Of a DNA stretch of 64,000 bases, positions 23,884 through 35,537 are shown piece by piece. Position 1 is the first letter of the stretch. The number at the start of each line of letters is the position of its first letter. A program made the position numbers and the translations under genes. The DNA comes from Madurella fahalii. Its lineage: Eukaryota; Ascomycota; Sordariomycetes; Sordariales. The DNA lies in the NCBI GenBank assembly GCA_029876055.1, contig CM056875.1, positions 2,728,001 to 2,792,000 of the forward strand, read 5' to 3'. The notes below the pieces were generated by a model, which was not told where the DNA came from, searched no databases, and saw only the letters and a program-made list of their open reading frames with translations.

Positions 23884-25048
23884 GCCGAGAGGTGGCAGTG
23901 TTAAGTGCAGGGTGAGACACGGAATAGGGGACAGGTTTCTTGGGAACATTTAATGCCACTGATGTTGATGATGTAATGACATAGGGGGGGGGAGTTGAGT
24001 GCTTGACTCGCTTAAGAAAGGGTTGATACCGCATTTTTTAGTCATATTAGTTTTGGCAAAGCAACAATCTACGCGACAGTTCTGGTTTCTGTAGTTGAGA
24101 GTGCGGTGTTGACACCACTTTTTGATGGCTGTGCTGGACCCCATGGTATTCCAGGCTGGGTTATCAGCCTCACGAGTTCCCAAGAGCGGAATGGCAGCAT
24201 GGGCTTAACATGGAGAAAGTTAAAGCAAGGGAACAATATCAGGGGATTTTGCACGTAAGTGAGTAAACACCAAGTGCTCGAACAAGTGTCGCAGTAGTTT
24301 TCAATTACCCCTAGCTCTCTGTTATTGAGGATAATTCTAGGTACTCGGAAGACTCGAAGACCATTAACTACCATTTTGATATCTTCCACTATTTTATATT
24401 CTAAGAAATTCTGCATCTTCGCCTCTCCTCTGACACCCCTGTAACGGGGCCTTCGGCGGAATACTGACATGATACCGAAGGTAATAACGTGGGATGGCCA
24501 GGAAACTTACCGCCGAGTTGCTCTGAGCTGAAATCAACGGCATACTTGGAGCTGTTGGTGGGGTTTTGCTATTTCCGGCAGCAGTTTTGTACTGGGCGGC
24601 AGTGATGTTCTGATGTAAGACGGTTGAAGATTTAGAATATATCTAAGTCCGGGAAGTGGAACGAACTAAGGGATGGCAGATGGGTGTGGTGCTTTTGCCC
24701 ATCAGTGATAAAGCCTTTGTCAGGCCGGCCTTGAAAAGCGGAGACGCCTTGTTCGCGCGGGATTCATTCTTTGTTGCGACGCCTAAAAGATAATGGAAAG
24801 AGTGGAGGAATGGTGGACAATGGGTCTGAATTGAGCCTGAACAAAGTGAAGGAATGATTAAGGGACAGAGCAGTGAAGTGTGAATGTCTGAATAAATACC
24901 TAAATTGCCAATGGCAGCTAATGGCTTATGGTGAGCCTTGAAGTAGGTAATTGAACGACGAGAATCTGGAGGACTCATCGAATATCAAGCAGCTACGAAG
25001 CCGAAGATTGTCTAGCAAACCAAACGAAACAGCAAACAGGAAGACGAG
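23884..25048. other. AT-richer intergenic region
   Basis: Base composition drops in GC relative to the flanking genes from about 24000 on. A minus-strand open frame at 24069-24470 has no recognisable feature. I see no supported gene; decayed sequence is possible. Confidence 0.45.
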
Positions 25049-25369
25049 ATGTGTAACATTATCAAGACGCTCTTTAAGGACTGCGGGCATAAAACATACC
25101 AAAACACAGCATTTTGCCCACTGGCCACAAATGGGGATGAAAACTACCTCTCTAATCAAATATTCCTTTTCGACAACCCCGGCCATGTTCCGGAAGCCGC
25201 GCTTAAATGCTCGAAGAAGAGATTTCCGGTGCGGCCGCGGCAGGGCGTTTGCCCTGTCTGTAAAAAGGCCAAACGCAACACGCGGAAAGAACCTGATCTG
25301 GTTCTCCCGTACCAGTACAAGCAGCCACTTGGGAATGTCTCTGAGGATGCCATGGAAGACATTTGTTAA
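25049..25369 (+). CDS. Small Cys/His-rich protein, putative zinc-binding (106 aa)
   Basis: A single-exon frame from ATG 25049 to TAA. The protein starts MCNIIKTLFKDCGH, has a Cys at residue 23 and a single Cys in the middle (LKC), and then a CPVCKKAKR motif. The layout Met-Cys-x(n)-Cys-Gly-His ... Cys-x2-Cys resembles a class of short fungal proteins of unknown function that appear to coordinate zinc through a first CGH and a terminal CxxC. The KKAKRNTRK stretch after the CxxC is strongly basic and could bind nucleic acid or direct nuclear import. No intron is needed. The gene is isolated and lies in AT-richer DNA. I infer coding from the ordered Cys/His spacing; there is no functional assignment. 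Confidence 0.55.
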   Translation: MCNIIKTLFKDCGHKTYQNTAFCPLATNGDENYLSNQIFLFDNPGHVPEAALKCSKKRFPVRPRQGVCPVCKKAKRNTRKEPDLVLPYQYKQPLGNVSEDAMEDIC

Positions 25370-25827
25370 AGTAAACTGTCCAAGGTTCGAGGCGGAGGGT
25401 AAAATACGATACTACTAAATTCCAACATGTTTAACCAGAGCACCGAGGATCCACGCATACGCCGAGGCGTCTTATATGCGTGTTTGGTTCTTCATTTCGA
25501 TGTGGAGTTTGTGATCTCGCGGGTATACTACATTGTGCTCATGAGATGAAGCTTCAGAGTTCCAGTCTGATTAAATGGTGGATATAGGTACCTTTCTAGC
25601 GTTACTTGCCACATGCCTTGTTGAATACAGTGCTTCCAGTTCTATTACTATCGCTTTCTCGCCCGCATTGATTCGATCTAATCACGTTTTTACAAGCTTG
25701 TAATAAACCTTGGTGCCATCATTTTCTCGCGCCCTAGTCAAACCGATCTTATTCTTCCTGTCGTCCATCACACACTTCACTTACGAAATTCTTTCATAAG
25801 TTGCATTATATTTCTTGCTCAAGGTAT
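25370..25827. other. Intergenic, no feature seen
   Basis: 458 bp, AT-rich, between the Cys/His protein and the candidate multi-exon gene. The last 100 bases (cacacttcacttacg and following) look like a leader. Confidence 0.4.
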
Positions 25828-27127
25828 ATGCTGCGGTCGATTGCTGCCATGTTGCTTCCGGGTAGGTGAAAACTGCTGTTCCTACACGATTCTGACTTGC
25901 CGGTTAACAAATAAAAAGACAGCGAGGCGCAGGTTGTGAGCGTAGAATTCATTGAAGAGATGGAGAAATTGCTGGGAGATGTCGGCCGTGAGCAAACGGG
26001 TTGGTAGGAGCAAGCATAAAAACAAAGCTGACGTGCAACCAGGAGGAAGAGATTTCCCCATGTCCAGAAGCCGCAGTCGCACTCTGCATCAACAATCCGA
26101 CCGTGTCACCGAGGACCGGAGCAACAGCGTCGCTCAACCTTTGCCAAGAGTTCGCCAGTCGCAGCCTTGCTGCGTGAGAGTACCGGGAAGGACTCGTCAC
26201 CAACAAGATAGCCTTTCCCCAATCGAGGAAGCTTTTTCGGGCGGTGTTCAGATGATGCTCCCTCGGCTGCCGCAACGCCCAGGTGCTATGCGCCAACAAC
26301 ACAACGAGGAACTGGGACAAGCTCGCTACCTCGCGTCCCAAAAAGTGGGGGAGTCTGTTCGCCACCTTATGCCATCCAGGAGACCTCGCGCGCCGACGTC
26401 GCCCTTACCCCGGACTGTGCCTTCTCCCGAACGCTTCTCATCAACTGCTATACCATCGAGGTCTGCTTCTTCATCCCAGGTCGGGCTGTTTCCCCCCGCA
26501 TCGGCAACGGCTTCCCGTTCAGACTGGAGCACATCAACCCGTTCGCCCTCACCTAGTAATCTTCCCGAGATAGGCATGAAGCCTCCTTACACCTTTCCTT
26601 CCTCCTATTCCTCTAACTCCCACTGACACCTGAACAGGCCGCCAACAGAACCTCGTCCCCAACCACCCCGATGGGTATCCTCGACCTCCTCCTTTCCGTA
26701 AGTGCCACCTCAGCTAACATAAACCGAGGAGAACGAGCAAACTAATAGCTAGGGCACAACTGGGACACGCCAAACCGACACCGCGCCTCCCTCTCTGTCA
26801 ATCCCTCCTGCGCCCTCCGCGCAGGCTATACTGGCCAACCAATCGGCTCACGGCCCAGACCTTTAACCGTCGCTGGTGCTGTCCTAACGGACACTACTAA
26901 CCAGACGGGCGCATCCGCAGACTATCCCGCGATGGGCCCATACGAGACCGACGCGACAACAACGAGTAAGCCACTGCCGGACGCAAAGAAACCAAAAACT
27001 AAGAGAACAAGCAGACACCTTCGTCACTGACTCGGATACCAGCGCCTCCCAGCCTCGGGTCGAGTGGCAACAACTCCGGGCACAGATGCTCCCGCTGCTG
27101 GTCAGTGACCGCACAATGTCGTCCTAG
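25828..27127 (+). CDS. Candidate multi-exon gene or recent pseudogene, unidentified product
   Basis: No single frame is long, but several coding-like pieces are linked by good introns. A possible first exon (ATG 25828-25865) joins 25923 onward, giving SEAQVVSVEFIEEMEKLLGD. Further on a Cys-containing piece (CPEAAVALCINNPT at about 26060) is followed by a 58-bp intron candidate. The 3' part is the best supported: exons 26638-26697, 26749-26965 and 27015-27127 are in phase with GTAAGT...CTAATAG and GTAAGC...GCAG introns of 51 and 49 bp and end at a TAG with the sequence QLRAQMLPLLVSDRTMSS. Upstream joins between about 26000 and 26638 remain uncertain and may include frame damage. I do not recognise the protein. 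Confidence 0.35.
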
Positions 27128-27975
27128 GAAGCGGCTACAGCCGTGGCTAGCACTGCGGGACGGTGTACAATATACATTGAGCGCGGGGTCGAGGGGTTGG
27201 ATGGAAATGTGGGTGAGGATGGAGATGGTGAGGGGTCGTCGTCTTGCTATGGAAATAGGTAGGAAAGGGAAAGGTGCCCGTTAGAGGCGCATCTAGATCG
27301 AGCTAGAGGAAGAATGCTTCTGGAGAAGGGACATGCTCACTGGACCTGGGCTTCTCCTAAGAATGTGGTGATAGAGAGAATGTGTGATGCGAACAAATCT
27401 CTACGACGTGCCTAAAGTCAACTAGGAGGCTAAGGTATGATTAATGCCCTACCTAGAGAATCAGCTGTAAGGTACCTTAAGCTCGAGATGTCGGGTAATA
27501 GAGGGCCCGTTACAGGGTGAACAGTGTTAAAGAAACAGGGGATGGAGGGGTGACTCGGATCCCCCACTTGGCGTTTCCGTGCCCCTGATCATGAGCGTGG
27601 AACGGATTCTTGGAATCTGCACGCCAAGATCCGCCCCGCGCGTGGGCTTCCGGTCCGCTGGGGATGCTTGGCGATTGCTCCCCCCCAACGACCGATCTTG
27701 GATGCAACGTCTGGCGTGCGAAAGTTCCTACAGGACAGCCGCAAACCCCAAACGCCCGGCCTTCTTTGCATTTCCCGTAGCTTCTGCATGCGCCAGATTG
27801 CAGTTTTAGTAGGCCTTCGCTTCTCGCCGGCGGTTTGGCATTGACCCGACCCCGCACATATCTCATCGCCCAATCTCTGCCTCTACGCCAAAAGAAACCA
27901 TCTTTTTTGTTTGCTGAAGCATTCCGGACTGTGCATGCTACATACCAGCTGTCATCCATTGCGCTGGTACCCAGC
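27128..27975. other. Intergenic upstream of the WD-repeat gene
   Basis: 848 bp. The first part is G-rich and AG-rich without exon logic; the last 100 bases are the probable leader of the WD-repeat gene. A 27835-28386 open frame overlaps the real gene in another frame and is a shadow. Confidence 0.45.
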
Positions 27976-30900
27976 ATGGCTAAGAAAGCACGACAGAGGA
28001 TAAGCTATGGTTCGTTTTATCCCCGCTGTCTCTGCCCCGTCTTGGATGCACCGCACGCCACGAGGCGCGCCAGTGGCCGGTCGAGTCGAGATGCTCCGCA
28101 GCTGAGCAGTCGCATACCTATTGCACATATTCACCACGCAGATTCGCACCGCAGAACCCCTGGAAATCTCTTGTTAACACCATTGGCTATATTCCAGTCC
28201 TTGAGCTTCCTAATTCCTCGCCTGGTGGCCATCGCCTCGGTGTCAATGGCCTTGCCATTGACCGCGACAATGCGATCCTGTGAGCTCACACCTCCACCCC
28301 GGCCTAGCCCCGGCCGGCCCTGTGCTTACTGTTCTGAAATAGCTACTCTGGCGGGCGTGATGGCGTTGTCTGCGCCTGGGACCTGAACCGCAACATCGGC
28401 AGCGGCCATTCCGCCGTCGTCGACCCATCACCCCGTGCTAACGGCAGGCCAAAGTCGATAACGAGTTTCCGCGCACAGACACAGGCTCACACTCACTGGG
28501 TCAACGACATTACGCTTGCCCAGCAGCATACGGCCTTAGTATCAGCCTCCTCCGACCTGCTGGTCAAGGTATGGCGGCCGCTGGCAAGCGATATGAAAGA
28601 GCCCGTCACCATTGGCCAACATGCCGACTTCGCCAAGTGTGTCGCGACACCCAGCCAGTCTACCAGTTGGGTGGCTTCCGGGGGCCTCGACCGGAGATTG
28701 TACCTGTGGGATCTATCCGGCGCCGGCAAGACGCTGGAGATCGATGTCAGCGGCGAGGAGGTGGTTCAGAAGGGAAGCGTGTACGCGCTCGGCGTCACTC
28801 AAGACATCTTGGCTAATGGCGGCCCGGAGGGTGTCGTGAGATTGTGGGATCCAAAGTCCGGGCAGCGCATCACCAAGTTCGTGGGCCATACCGACCTCAT
28901 TCGCGCAATCCTGATCAGCGAATCCGGGGACATGGTCTTGTCTGCGAGCTCGGACCAGACCGTCAAGGTGTGGAGCGTGACCGCCGGGCGATGCATGCAT
29001 ACCCTCACCATGCACGACAGCAGTGTGTGGGCATTGTTCTCGGACGACCCGCGACTGGGTGTCTTTTACAGTGCTGACCGATCGGGACTAGTGGTCAAGA
29101 CTGACGTCCGCGGAACCTTTGGGGAGATGGACAACGGCCTGTCTCTTGCCGTCGCCCAAGAGGATATCGGTGTGAGTAAAGTGGTGGCTTGGGAAGGCAG
29201 CATATGGACGGCGCGGGCTCGCGCGTCGATCAATCGGTGGCGGGATGTGGATACGAGTGAGGACCTGCAGCTCCCTGCGGCTTATAGGCAGCATCGAACC
29301 TCGCTGGTGACGATTCGCAGCAAGGAGAGCTCCGCAGCTACCATCTTTCCCTCGACACCTGGTACAGAGTCCAAGACAACAATTCCGGCAAAATCAATTC
29401 TTCGAATCTCTAATACAGCGTCGTTCCCACTGGTTATTAGCCGGGACGGGGATGAACCCTTCGCAGGACACTCGCGGAAGGGGTCGGAGCCTCATTCCCT
29501 AGCCAACGTCGTGGAACCAGTCCATCAGCGGCCCGAAGAAACCATCGAAGGGCAGTTTGGCTTGGTCAAGCACAGGCTGTTGAATGATCGTAGACGGGTC
29601 CTAACATTGGACACTGCCGGCGACGTCTTGATGTGGGATCTCATCCAGGTCGGGAAATCACGCCCCTCGTGCTGCTTTTTACGACGCTGACTGTCTCTCA
29701 ACAGTGCCGCCCTGTCAAGAGCTTCGGAAAACGACACCTTGAAGATGTTGAGCTAGAGGCCAACACTCGGGAAGCTGTAGCGCCGTGGTGTTCGATTGAC
29801 ATCAGCTCGGGGAACCTGACAGTGGTGCTGGAGCCCTACAATTGCTTTGACGCCGAGATGTATGCCGATGAGTTGGTTTTAGAAGAGCCAGTGGAGTTTC
29901 GAGAAGATCAGAGAAGTGCGATTCCAATTCTTTTTTTCCTTCTCCTTTCTTCCCTTCTCTCTCTCTCTCTCTTTTTTTTCCCATCTAGTCCGTTGGGAAA
30001 TGCTGACATGTTTCAAGTAAACCTTGGAAAGTGGATTCTCAGATATCTGTTCGCAAATCTCATCGACGAAGAAATACGTCGCGATGAGGAGTTCAGACAG
30101 AAACTCAATGAGGCCGTAACGAAGAGGATAGCTGCCGGGAAGACGATGCCCCCACTGGCGATAGCCATACCGCCGCACCCTGGCTGGGGACAGTCAGACT
30201 CTCCTTCGACCGCTACACCGCGAGCTAGTGGATCGCAATATCCCCCCCTAACACCGGGTCTGGCGATTGGGATGGCAACTCCCGGCTCTCCAGTACCGCC
30301 GCTGCCTGAAGGATTCACCACCCCTTTCAGCCCGCTGGAGAAGTCGTCATCTCATGTCGGCCGGCAATCTGCAGAGAGGGAGGACTACTTCTCGGATGCC
30401 ATACAGAGTCCGGATGGAACCCAAAGTGCCAAACCGGCGCAAACTCCCGCTACCGAGGTTCCCCCATCCGAAGAGAAACCAGCCAAGACGCCGGGCGAGA
30501 ACGGTAAAGAGAAGGAGAAGGATTCCAAGGGCAAGGACAAGGACGACGTCAAGTCACCTGGCACGTCATTTGGCATGAAGAAATTCCGAATGGGCATGTC
30601 CTTTGGCAGTAAGAAACTGGGGCGGTCGTCGTCGAGCGCAGCTGCCGAGAAGCCTGCGATCCCAGACGACAAGGCAGAGGAGTCAGAGTCATCTTCCAAC
30701 CACGAAAAGGAGTTTGACGACAACTTCCTGGGAGTCGTCCAGAAGCTCCGCAACGAGTACGAGAAGCAGTTGGCTGAGAATCCCGATCAGCTGGTCGAAA
30801 CTAAGATGACGCCGAGCCTGGCCAACGACACGCCAGTGTTGAAGCTGCCGGCTGGCACAAAGGTTATCATCCAGGAGGAGACGTCGGGCGGCTCGGCCGA

Positions 30901-31447
30901 GATATACCGCGGAACGGTGGCGTCTGTTGGCGCCGATGCTGATGTCATCGAGGAAAGGGCGCCGCATTGGCTCGGAGAGGTGCTGCTGCTCAACACGATG
31001 CCCCCAAAGGACCCGGTTAAGGTGTCGTTTGTGCTATACCCCTGGAAGGACACGCTGCCGCCTATCGTTGCGGCCGATGGAAACAACCGGCTGAATGCGA
31101 ACCGGATGCTGCGGGTTAAGAAGATCCTGGCTTATGTGGCTGAGCGGATTGACCCTGTCCCAGAAGGGGAGGAGCCTGATCCGGACGCGCTGAAGCCGGA
31201 GGAGTATCTGGAGCTGTATTGCAATGACCAAGTAAGTCCGCTTGCATCTTTACTCTGTCTCAATGTCGGTCACTAATGGCTTGTGTAGCTGTTGCCGCTC
31301 AAGATGACGCTCGCGACGCTGCGGACCCATGTTTGGAGAGGTGGAAACGACATTATTCTTCATTACAAGGCCAACGGCAGGAAGGAGATCCCCATGCCCC
31401 CCCGGGAGGAGCCGGAAGAGGCGGCCAACACTGAGGCGGCCGCATGA
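27976..31447 (+). CDS. bun107: WD-repeat deubiquitinase cofactor, WDR48/Bun107/Duf1 homologue (1001 aa, 6 exons)
   Basis: Exons 27976-28009, 28198-28279, 28343-29648, 29705-29915, 30018-31231 and 31289-31447; all junctions are in phase. The first exon encodes only MAKKARQRISY plus one base. A WD40 propeller follows, with repeats ending LYSGGRDGVVCAWDL, VSASSDLLVKVW, RLYLWDL, VVRLWDP, SASSDQTVKVWS and VLTLDTAGDVLMWDL. The C-terminal half holds the DUF3337 region (INLGKWILRYLFANLIDEE and the final LPLKMTLATLRTHVWRGG), which marks WDR48 relatives rather than generic WD proteins. Animal WDR48 activates the deubiquitinases USP1, USP12 and USP46; fission yeast Bun107 partners Ubp9. A Lys/Glu-rich disordered segment (about 30460-30560) separates the domains. 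Donor 1 (GTTCGT) is weak, and intron 4 (102 bp, 3n) is silently open. Confidence 0.93.
29931..29983 (+). repeat. Pyrimidine (TC) tract inside intron 4
   Basis: A TTTTTTTCC and CTCTCT-rich tract occupies much of intron 4 of the WD-repeat gene. Its position before the branch-like GCTGACAT suggests a polypyrimidine tract; it is also a simple-sequence repeat prone to length change. Confidence 0.8.
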
Positions 31448-31690
31448 GTGGGGGCTGGTGATGGCTTCTCAAGCAGCAGCATATGCTGTTATGATTGTAC
31501 TTGTATTGATTAGCGCACATCGACGCTTGTGTCTATAGGGGGTATTGTAGTAGTCTGGCTGCCATACACACATCATTAGCTTACACAGTTTCCAGGCCTC
31601 GTCCTCGGGATCTGGGGATCCTCATGTTTCCGTGACTGGGCATCATTTGTTTATATCAAACCACGCGGTTGATGCGCCGCAAGATCCTCC

Positions 31691-32638
31691 TCATGCCGCC
31701 AGCCTCTTCTCCTCTAAGGCATTCACCGCCCACTGGTAACTTCCCAAGAATATTGCCCCCCCTATGCTGATCCACATCACCCTCGGCCCGATGCCCGCAA
31801 AGAACGGCCTGACGCCATGCTCCTGGAGTATTGACCTCGCTATCCTCACCATGCTCTCTCGCTGGGAACTCAGCATGACCCTGGTCTTGAGCACGTCCAG
31901 CGGCGTGGTAACCCCCGCCGCCACCCCACCAGCGATGCTGCCGTAAAAGCCCGACTCTACCGCGCTGACCTCGCTCAAGCCACCACCACCAACTCCTCCG
32001 CCATTGTCTTTCTTTGAAGAAGTGGGATGCACATGGATATCGCCAAATAATCCCCGGCCCGTCCGGACGCGCCGCTCCCGGCCCCAAGCCTTGAGCGCCT
32101 CCCACAGCGGGAACTGCAGCACGGTGAAGGGCACCTCGCGCATCACGGTGATGCCCCAGCCGCGGTACAGCTCCCGCCAGACGCCGGCGACGCCGACGGC
32201 CGGGCGCTGGCGCAGGATGTGCAGCAGCGACGAGAGCGACGAGCCGCCGTGCTGGCCGGCCTGGGCGCGCTGCTTGACCACCTCGGTGGGCACGCGCACG
32301 GCGCAGGCGGCGATCTCGCCGAGCGACGCGGCGACCATGTGCGTGGCCGCGTGCGAGGTCCAGTCGGACGAAGCCGGCCGGCCGGCGCCGCCGAGGAAGC
32401 CCTTGGTCGCCTCGTACGTGCAGAAGAAGAACGCCGCCCCCGGCGCCGAACCCACCACCGCCGACCCCACCCCCCGGTAGATCCCCCGGAACCCGCCCGC
32501 CGCGAAGAAGCCCTGCGCCGACTGCAGTCGCGTCTTGAGCGTGTCGAGCGGGAAGAGCGACAGGTCGACTGTCGTGCCCGCCAGCGCGCCGGCTACCAGC
32601 GCGGTTTGGAACGGCGGTGGCTGCGGCGAGGCGGCCAT
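31691..32638 (-). CDS. pet8: Mitochondrial S-adenosylmethionine carrier (315 aa)
   Basis: A single exon on the minus strand. Three carrier repeats are visible with signatures FPLDTLKTRLQ, VPTEVVKQRAQ and TPLDVLKTRVM; the second, with Thr-Glu in place of Leu-Asp, is characteristic of SAM carriers (yeast Pet8/Sam5). The N-terminus FQTALVAGALAGTTVDLSLF and the segment IYRGVGSAVVGSAPGAAFFF also match this subfamily. It imports S-adenosylmethionine into the matrix for methylation and biotin/lipoate synthesis. The start at 32638 (MAASPQPPPFQ) opens immediately before the first helix; an in-frame upstream Met at 32758 would add 40 residues rich in Pro and Thr and is less likely. A Gly/Lys-rich loop insert (SSKKDNGGGVGGGG) lies between repeats 2 and 3. 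Confidence 0.92.
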   Translation of the reverse strand: MAASPQPPPFQTALVAGALAGTTVDLSLFPLDTLKTRLQSAQGFFAAGGFRGIYRGVGSAVVGSAPGAAFFFCTYEATKGFLGGAGRPASSDWTSHAATHMVAASLGEIAACAVRVPTEVVKQRAQAGQHGGSSLSSLLHILRQRPAVGVAGVWRELYRGWGITVMREVPFTVLQFPLWEALKAWGRERRVRTGRGLFGDIHVHPTSSKKDNGGGVGGGGLSEVSAVESGFYGSIAGGVAAGVTTPLDVLKTRVMLSSQRESMVRIARSILQEHGVRPFFAGIGPRVMWISIGGAIFLGSYQWAVNALEEKRLAA

Positions 32639-33087
32639 GGTTGCCTGGGTTGTGGTGGGAGATATAGCAGGGAGAGGGAGGGTGGGCTGCTTGGTTGCGC
32701 GGGCGAAAGGACGGTCGGGTTCGGAGGTTTGGGAGTTCGAGAAAAGGGAAGCCGGCACGCCCAGTTGCCGGAAGAGGGGTCGTCTTGAGGGGTTTAGTAG
32801 CTACGCGCGGTCAATGGCGCATGAGGAGTATACAGGAGGCTGCGAGCGACATCATGTCACAATTTTTGGTTTGGTTAGAAGAGGTGCGAGCTCCGGTTCC
32901 GGCAGGCAATCAAGGCCGGGGGCCCTGCTGTGGTGCGCTGGTGGACTAAGGGCACCCTGCTGGCTAGGGCGCTTGGGCCGCTGCAGTGAAGCTTGTCATT
33001 CGGAGAATGGCTATGGGTGTCCAGCGGTTTGTCTTCACCCCCACCACCATCGCCGGCGAAGCTTTGAGACACGCTCGATGTGATGGA
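32639..33087. promoter_or_regulatory. Shared divergent promoter, SAM carrier / TilS-like
   Basis: 449 bp separate the two divergent start codons, so both promoters must overlap here. Both genes serve mitochondria (import of SAM; predicted tRNA modification), so co-expression is plausible but is inference. Confidence 0.5.
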
Positions 33088-35363
33088 ATGACCACGATAC
33101 CTGTCTTACACCGTAGCGCGCGGGCAATCACAGTCAGTGAGTTCCGCGATGCCCTCCAGGCGACATGCCCGCCTCGCTTCCCTTCAGCGCGCGCGCGCTC
33201 TCATCGCCCTATTGGTAAACACTCTCCGCTGAGTCTCATGGTCATGATCGTCTTGGCTATCTGGCTGACCCGGGAAAAGCCCTCGCAATCAGCGGCGGAG
33301 TAGACTCCATGGCCCTGGCCTACCTGTGTTCCAAGGCTAGAAAAGCAGACTCGTGGCTCATGGTGGCTGACCATCCCGTCGGCAACCCCTGCGCTATAAT
33401 CATTGATCACGGCATGCGCGAGGGCAGTTCGGCCGAGGCGCGAAGCGTAGCTGAGGCCGTTTGGACAATGGGAATGAGGACCCAGGTCGCGAAAATACGC
33501 TGGGAGGAGGCGATACCCAAAGGTGTCAACCCTAATGACCTGCCCAACGTCGAGACCCTTGCCCGCCAGCTCCGTTACCGCCGGCTTGCACGGATTTGCT
33601 TGAGCTCGAAAATCGTGACACTTCTTACGGCGCACCATGAGGATGACCAGTACGAGACGGTGCTGATGAGGCTGCTCTCGGGCCATGGCTACAGGGGCCT
33701 GCAGGGAATGCGTCTCGCAACCGACATACCCGAGTGCTACAACATTCACGGCGCTTATCAGAGCGGATTAGTCGACGACCAGCGGCATGGCGACCCCGTC
33801 TACAACATGCGGCCGACGGATCGCCAGAGGAAAATGATGCGACGTGAACTGAGGCACGAAGTGAATCCCGCCATACTCGCCAAGGAGATCGAAGAGGGGA
33901 TCCGAGACGACGCGATAGCCATGTACCTCGACGACTACGGCGCCATCGCCAAGGGGAACAGGCGTGCCCCTCCCTTAGCGCCGCTAGAGATCGAGGATGG
34001 CGGCATCATGGTCTACCGGCCGCTGCTCCACTTCAGCAAAGACAGGCTGGTGGCGACTTGCGTCGAGAACGGCGTTCCTTGGTTCGAGGATCACACCAAC
34101 ACGGACCAGACACTAACCACGCGAAATGCGGTACGACACATGTCCAAGAACTACACACTACCCATGGCGTTGCAGAAGCCAGCCATCCTCCGCCTCGCTG
34201 AGCGGTGCCGAGCGAGGGTGGCTGCGGAGGAAGCCGAAGTCGACAGGCTTCTCGACGGCGTGAAGTTTCACAGCTTCGAGCCCTGCACGGGGACGGTCGT
34301 GGTCACTCTCCCGCGCTTTTCCTTTCCGCGCGTTCCGAGAAGCTCCGCCCGGTCCGCGACCCGCCGACGGAAGCGAATTGGGCTTTACCGCCATACTGCT
34401 GCTCTTCTCATACGCAGACTTATCTCGATCGTTACGCCTGAGCGAGAACTTACGCAGGTAGCCCAACTGGGCCATGTGGTATCGATGCTTTTCCCATACC
34501 TGGCGGGAGACGCCCCCCCGCCCGAGCCCAAGCCGTACGTTATCTGCGGGGTGCACTTTGTCCCGCTCACTGAGGACTTTCGTGTGCGCTGGCTGCTTAC
34601 GAGAGCGCCTCATGTTTCCAATGCACCACGACCGTCGGTTAGCGTTCCCAACCTGGCGTTGGCAAAGCGCATTTCCAAGCATCCCAGCGATTGGAAACCC
34701 GACGGCTGGACAGAGTGTCGCATTTACGACGGCCGCTATTGGGTCCGGCTTTTCCACCGCCTCCCGTGTACCGTTCGCGTTGCGCCCTTTGAAACGGAGC
34801 ACCAAAAGCCGTTCCGAGAGGCTCTCGATGACCGGACAAAAAACGACCTACTATCCATGCTTCGGAGGTATGCGCCAGGAAAAATCCGGTACACGCTCCC
34901 AGCCATCTATGCAACGTGTGATGTGAGCAACCTCCTAGCGGGGGGTGACTGGTGGCCGAACTGGCGAGCGCCACAGGCTTCACAATCGTCGCGGCCCGCT
35001 GAAGGTGCAGAAACCAACGAGGAGGGAGCAGAGGGAGCCATGGACATGACCAAGAACATCAGGACCAAGAAATTAAGCGAGTTGCTCTCAGCTCGGGTGA
35101 AATGGGAGAACGACCTGCGCTATTGTGGAACGACGCAACTGCTTGCGCTCCCGACGTTGGGCATTTCCCTGCCCGGCCTGGACGACTGGTTGCGATGGGA
35201 CATTCGATACCGAAAAGTAGACTATCAGCTGCTTCGGCTAATCAGGCCCGGGGACCGCCGACTCCGGCGCCGGGAGTTTAGGTTTCTAGTGAAGGCTCTA
35301 TATAGGTATAGGGGCCGCCGGAGGCCGAGGGGTATTTCGGGCCTTCGGCGCCAGCCGCACTGA
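33088..35363 (+). CDS. TilS/MesJ-like PP-loop ATPase, predicted tRNA(Ile)-lysidine synthetase (736 aa)
   Basis: Exons 33088-33214 and 33280-35363, phase 1 across a 65-bp intron (donor GTAAAC, branch GGCTGACC). The spliced product restores the P-loop motif SGGVDS (residues 47-52), the ATP-binding signature of N-type PP-loop enzymes. A following strand, the ARQLRYRRL segment and LLTAHHEDDQYETVLMRL match TilS, where the conserved His-His and Asp are part of the active site. Bacterial TilS converts cytidine 34 of tRNA-Ile(CAU) to lysidine; in fungi a mitochondrial role is expected. The N-terminus (MTTIPVLHRSARAITVS) is basic and hydroxylated, consistent with a presequence. The C-terminal ~400 residues are much longer than in bacteria, with an acidic insert at about 35020 (AEGAETNEEGAEGAMD), and their role is unknown. 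Confidence 0.88.
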
Positions 35364-35537
35364 GTCAACCAGTCGGCACGCTTCCCGGCCCACGTGTCGG
35401 TCAGTCGTAGATCGCAGCCATTTTCTTGTTCACTTTCGGCTTCCCCCACCGCCCGCCGTATCCGAGACAACTCATCTTGCCCCGAACTCCCCGTGCTTAT
35501 CACAATAAAGAGCCCATTGGGTCCTTGGTATTTATGG
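35364..35537. other. Short promoter interval
   Basis: 174 bp between the TilS-like gene and the phosphatase; presumed 3' UTR and promoter. Confidence 0.4.

Noticed and set aside
24069..24470. A 133-aa minus-strand frame
   Set aside because: No domain, no splice logic, AT-rich surroundings; it may be a relic but cannot be supported.
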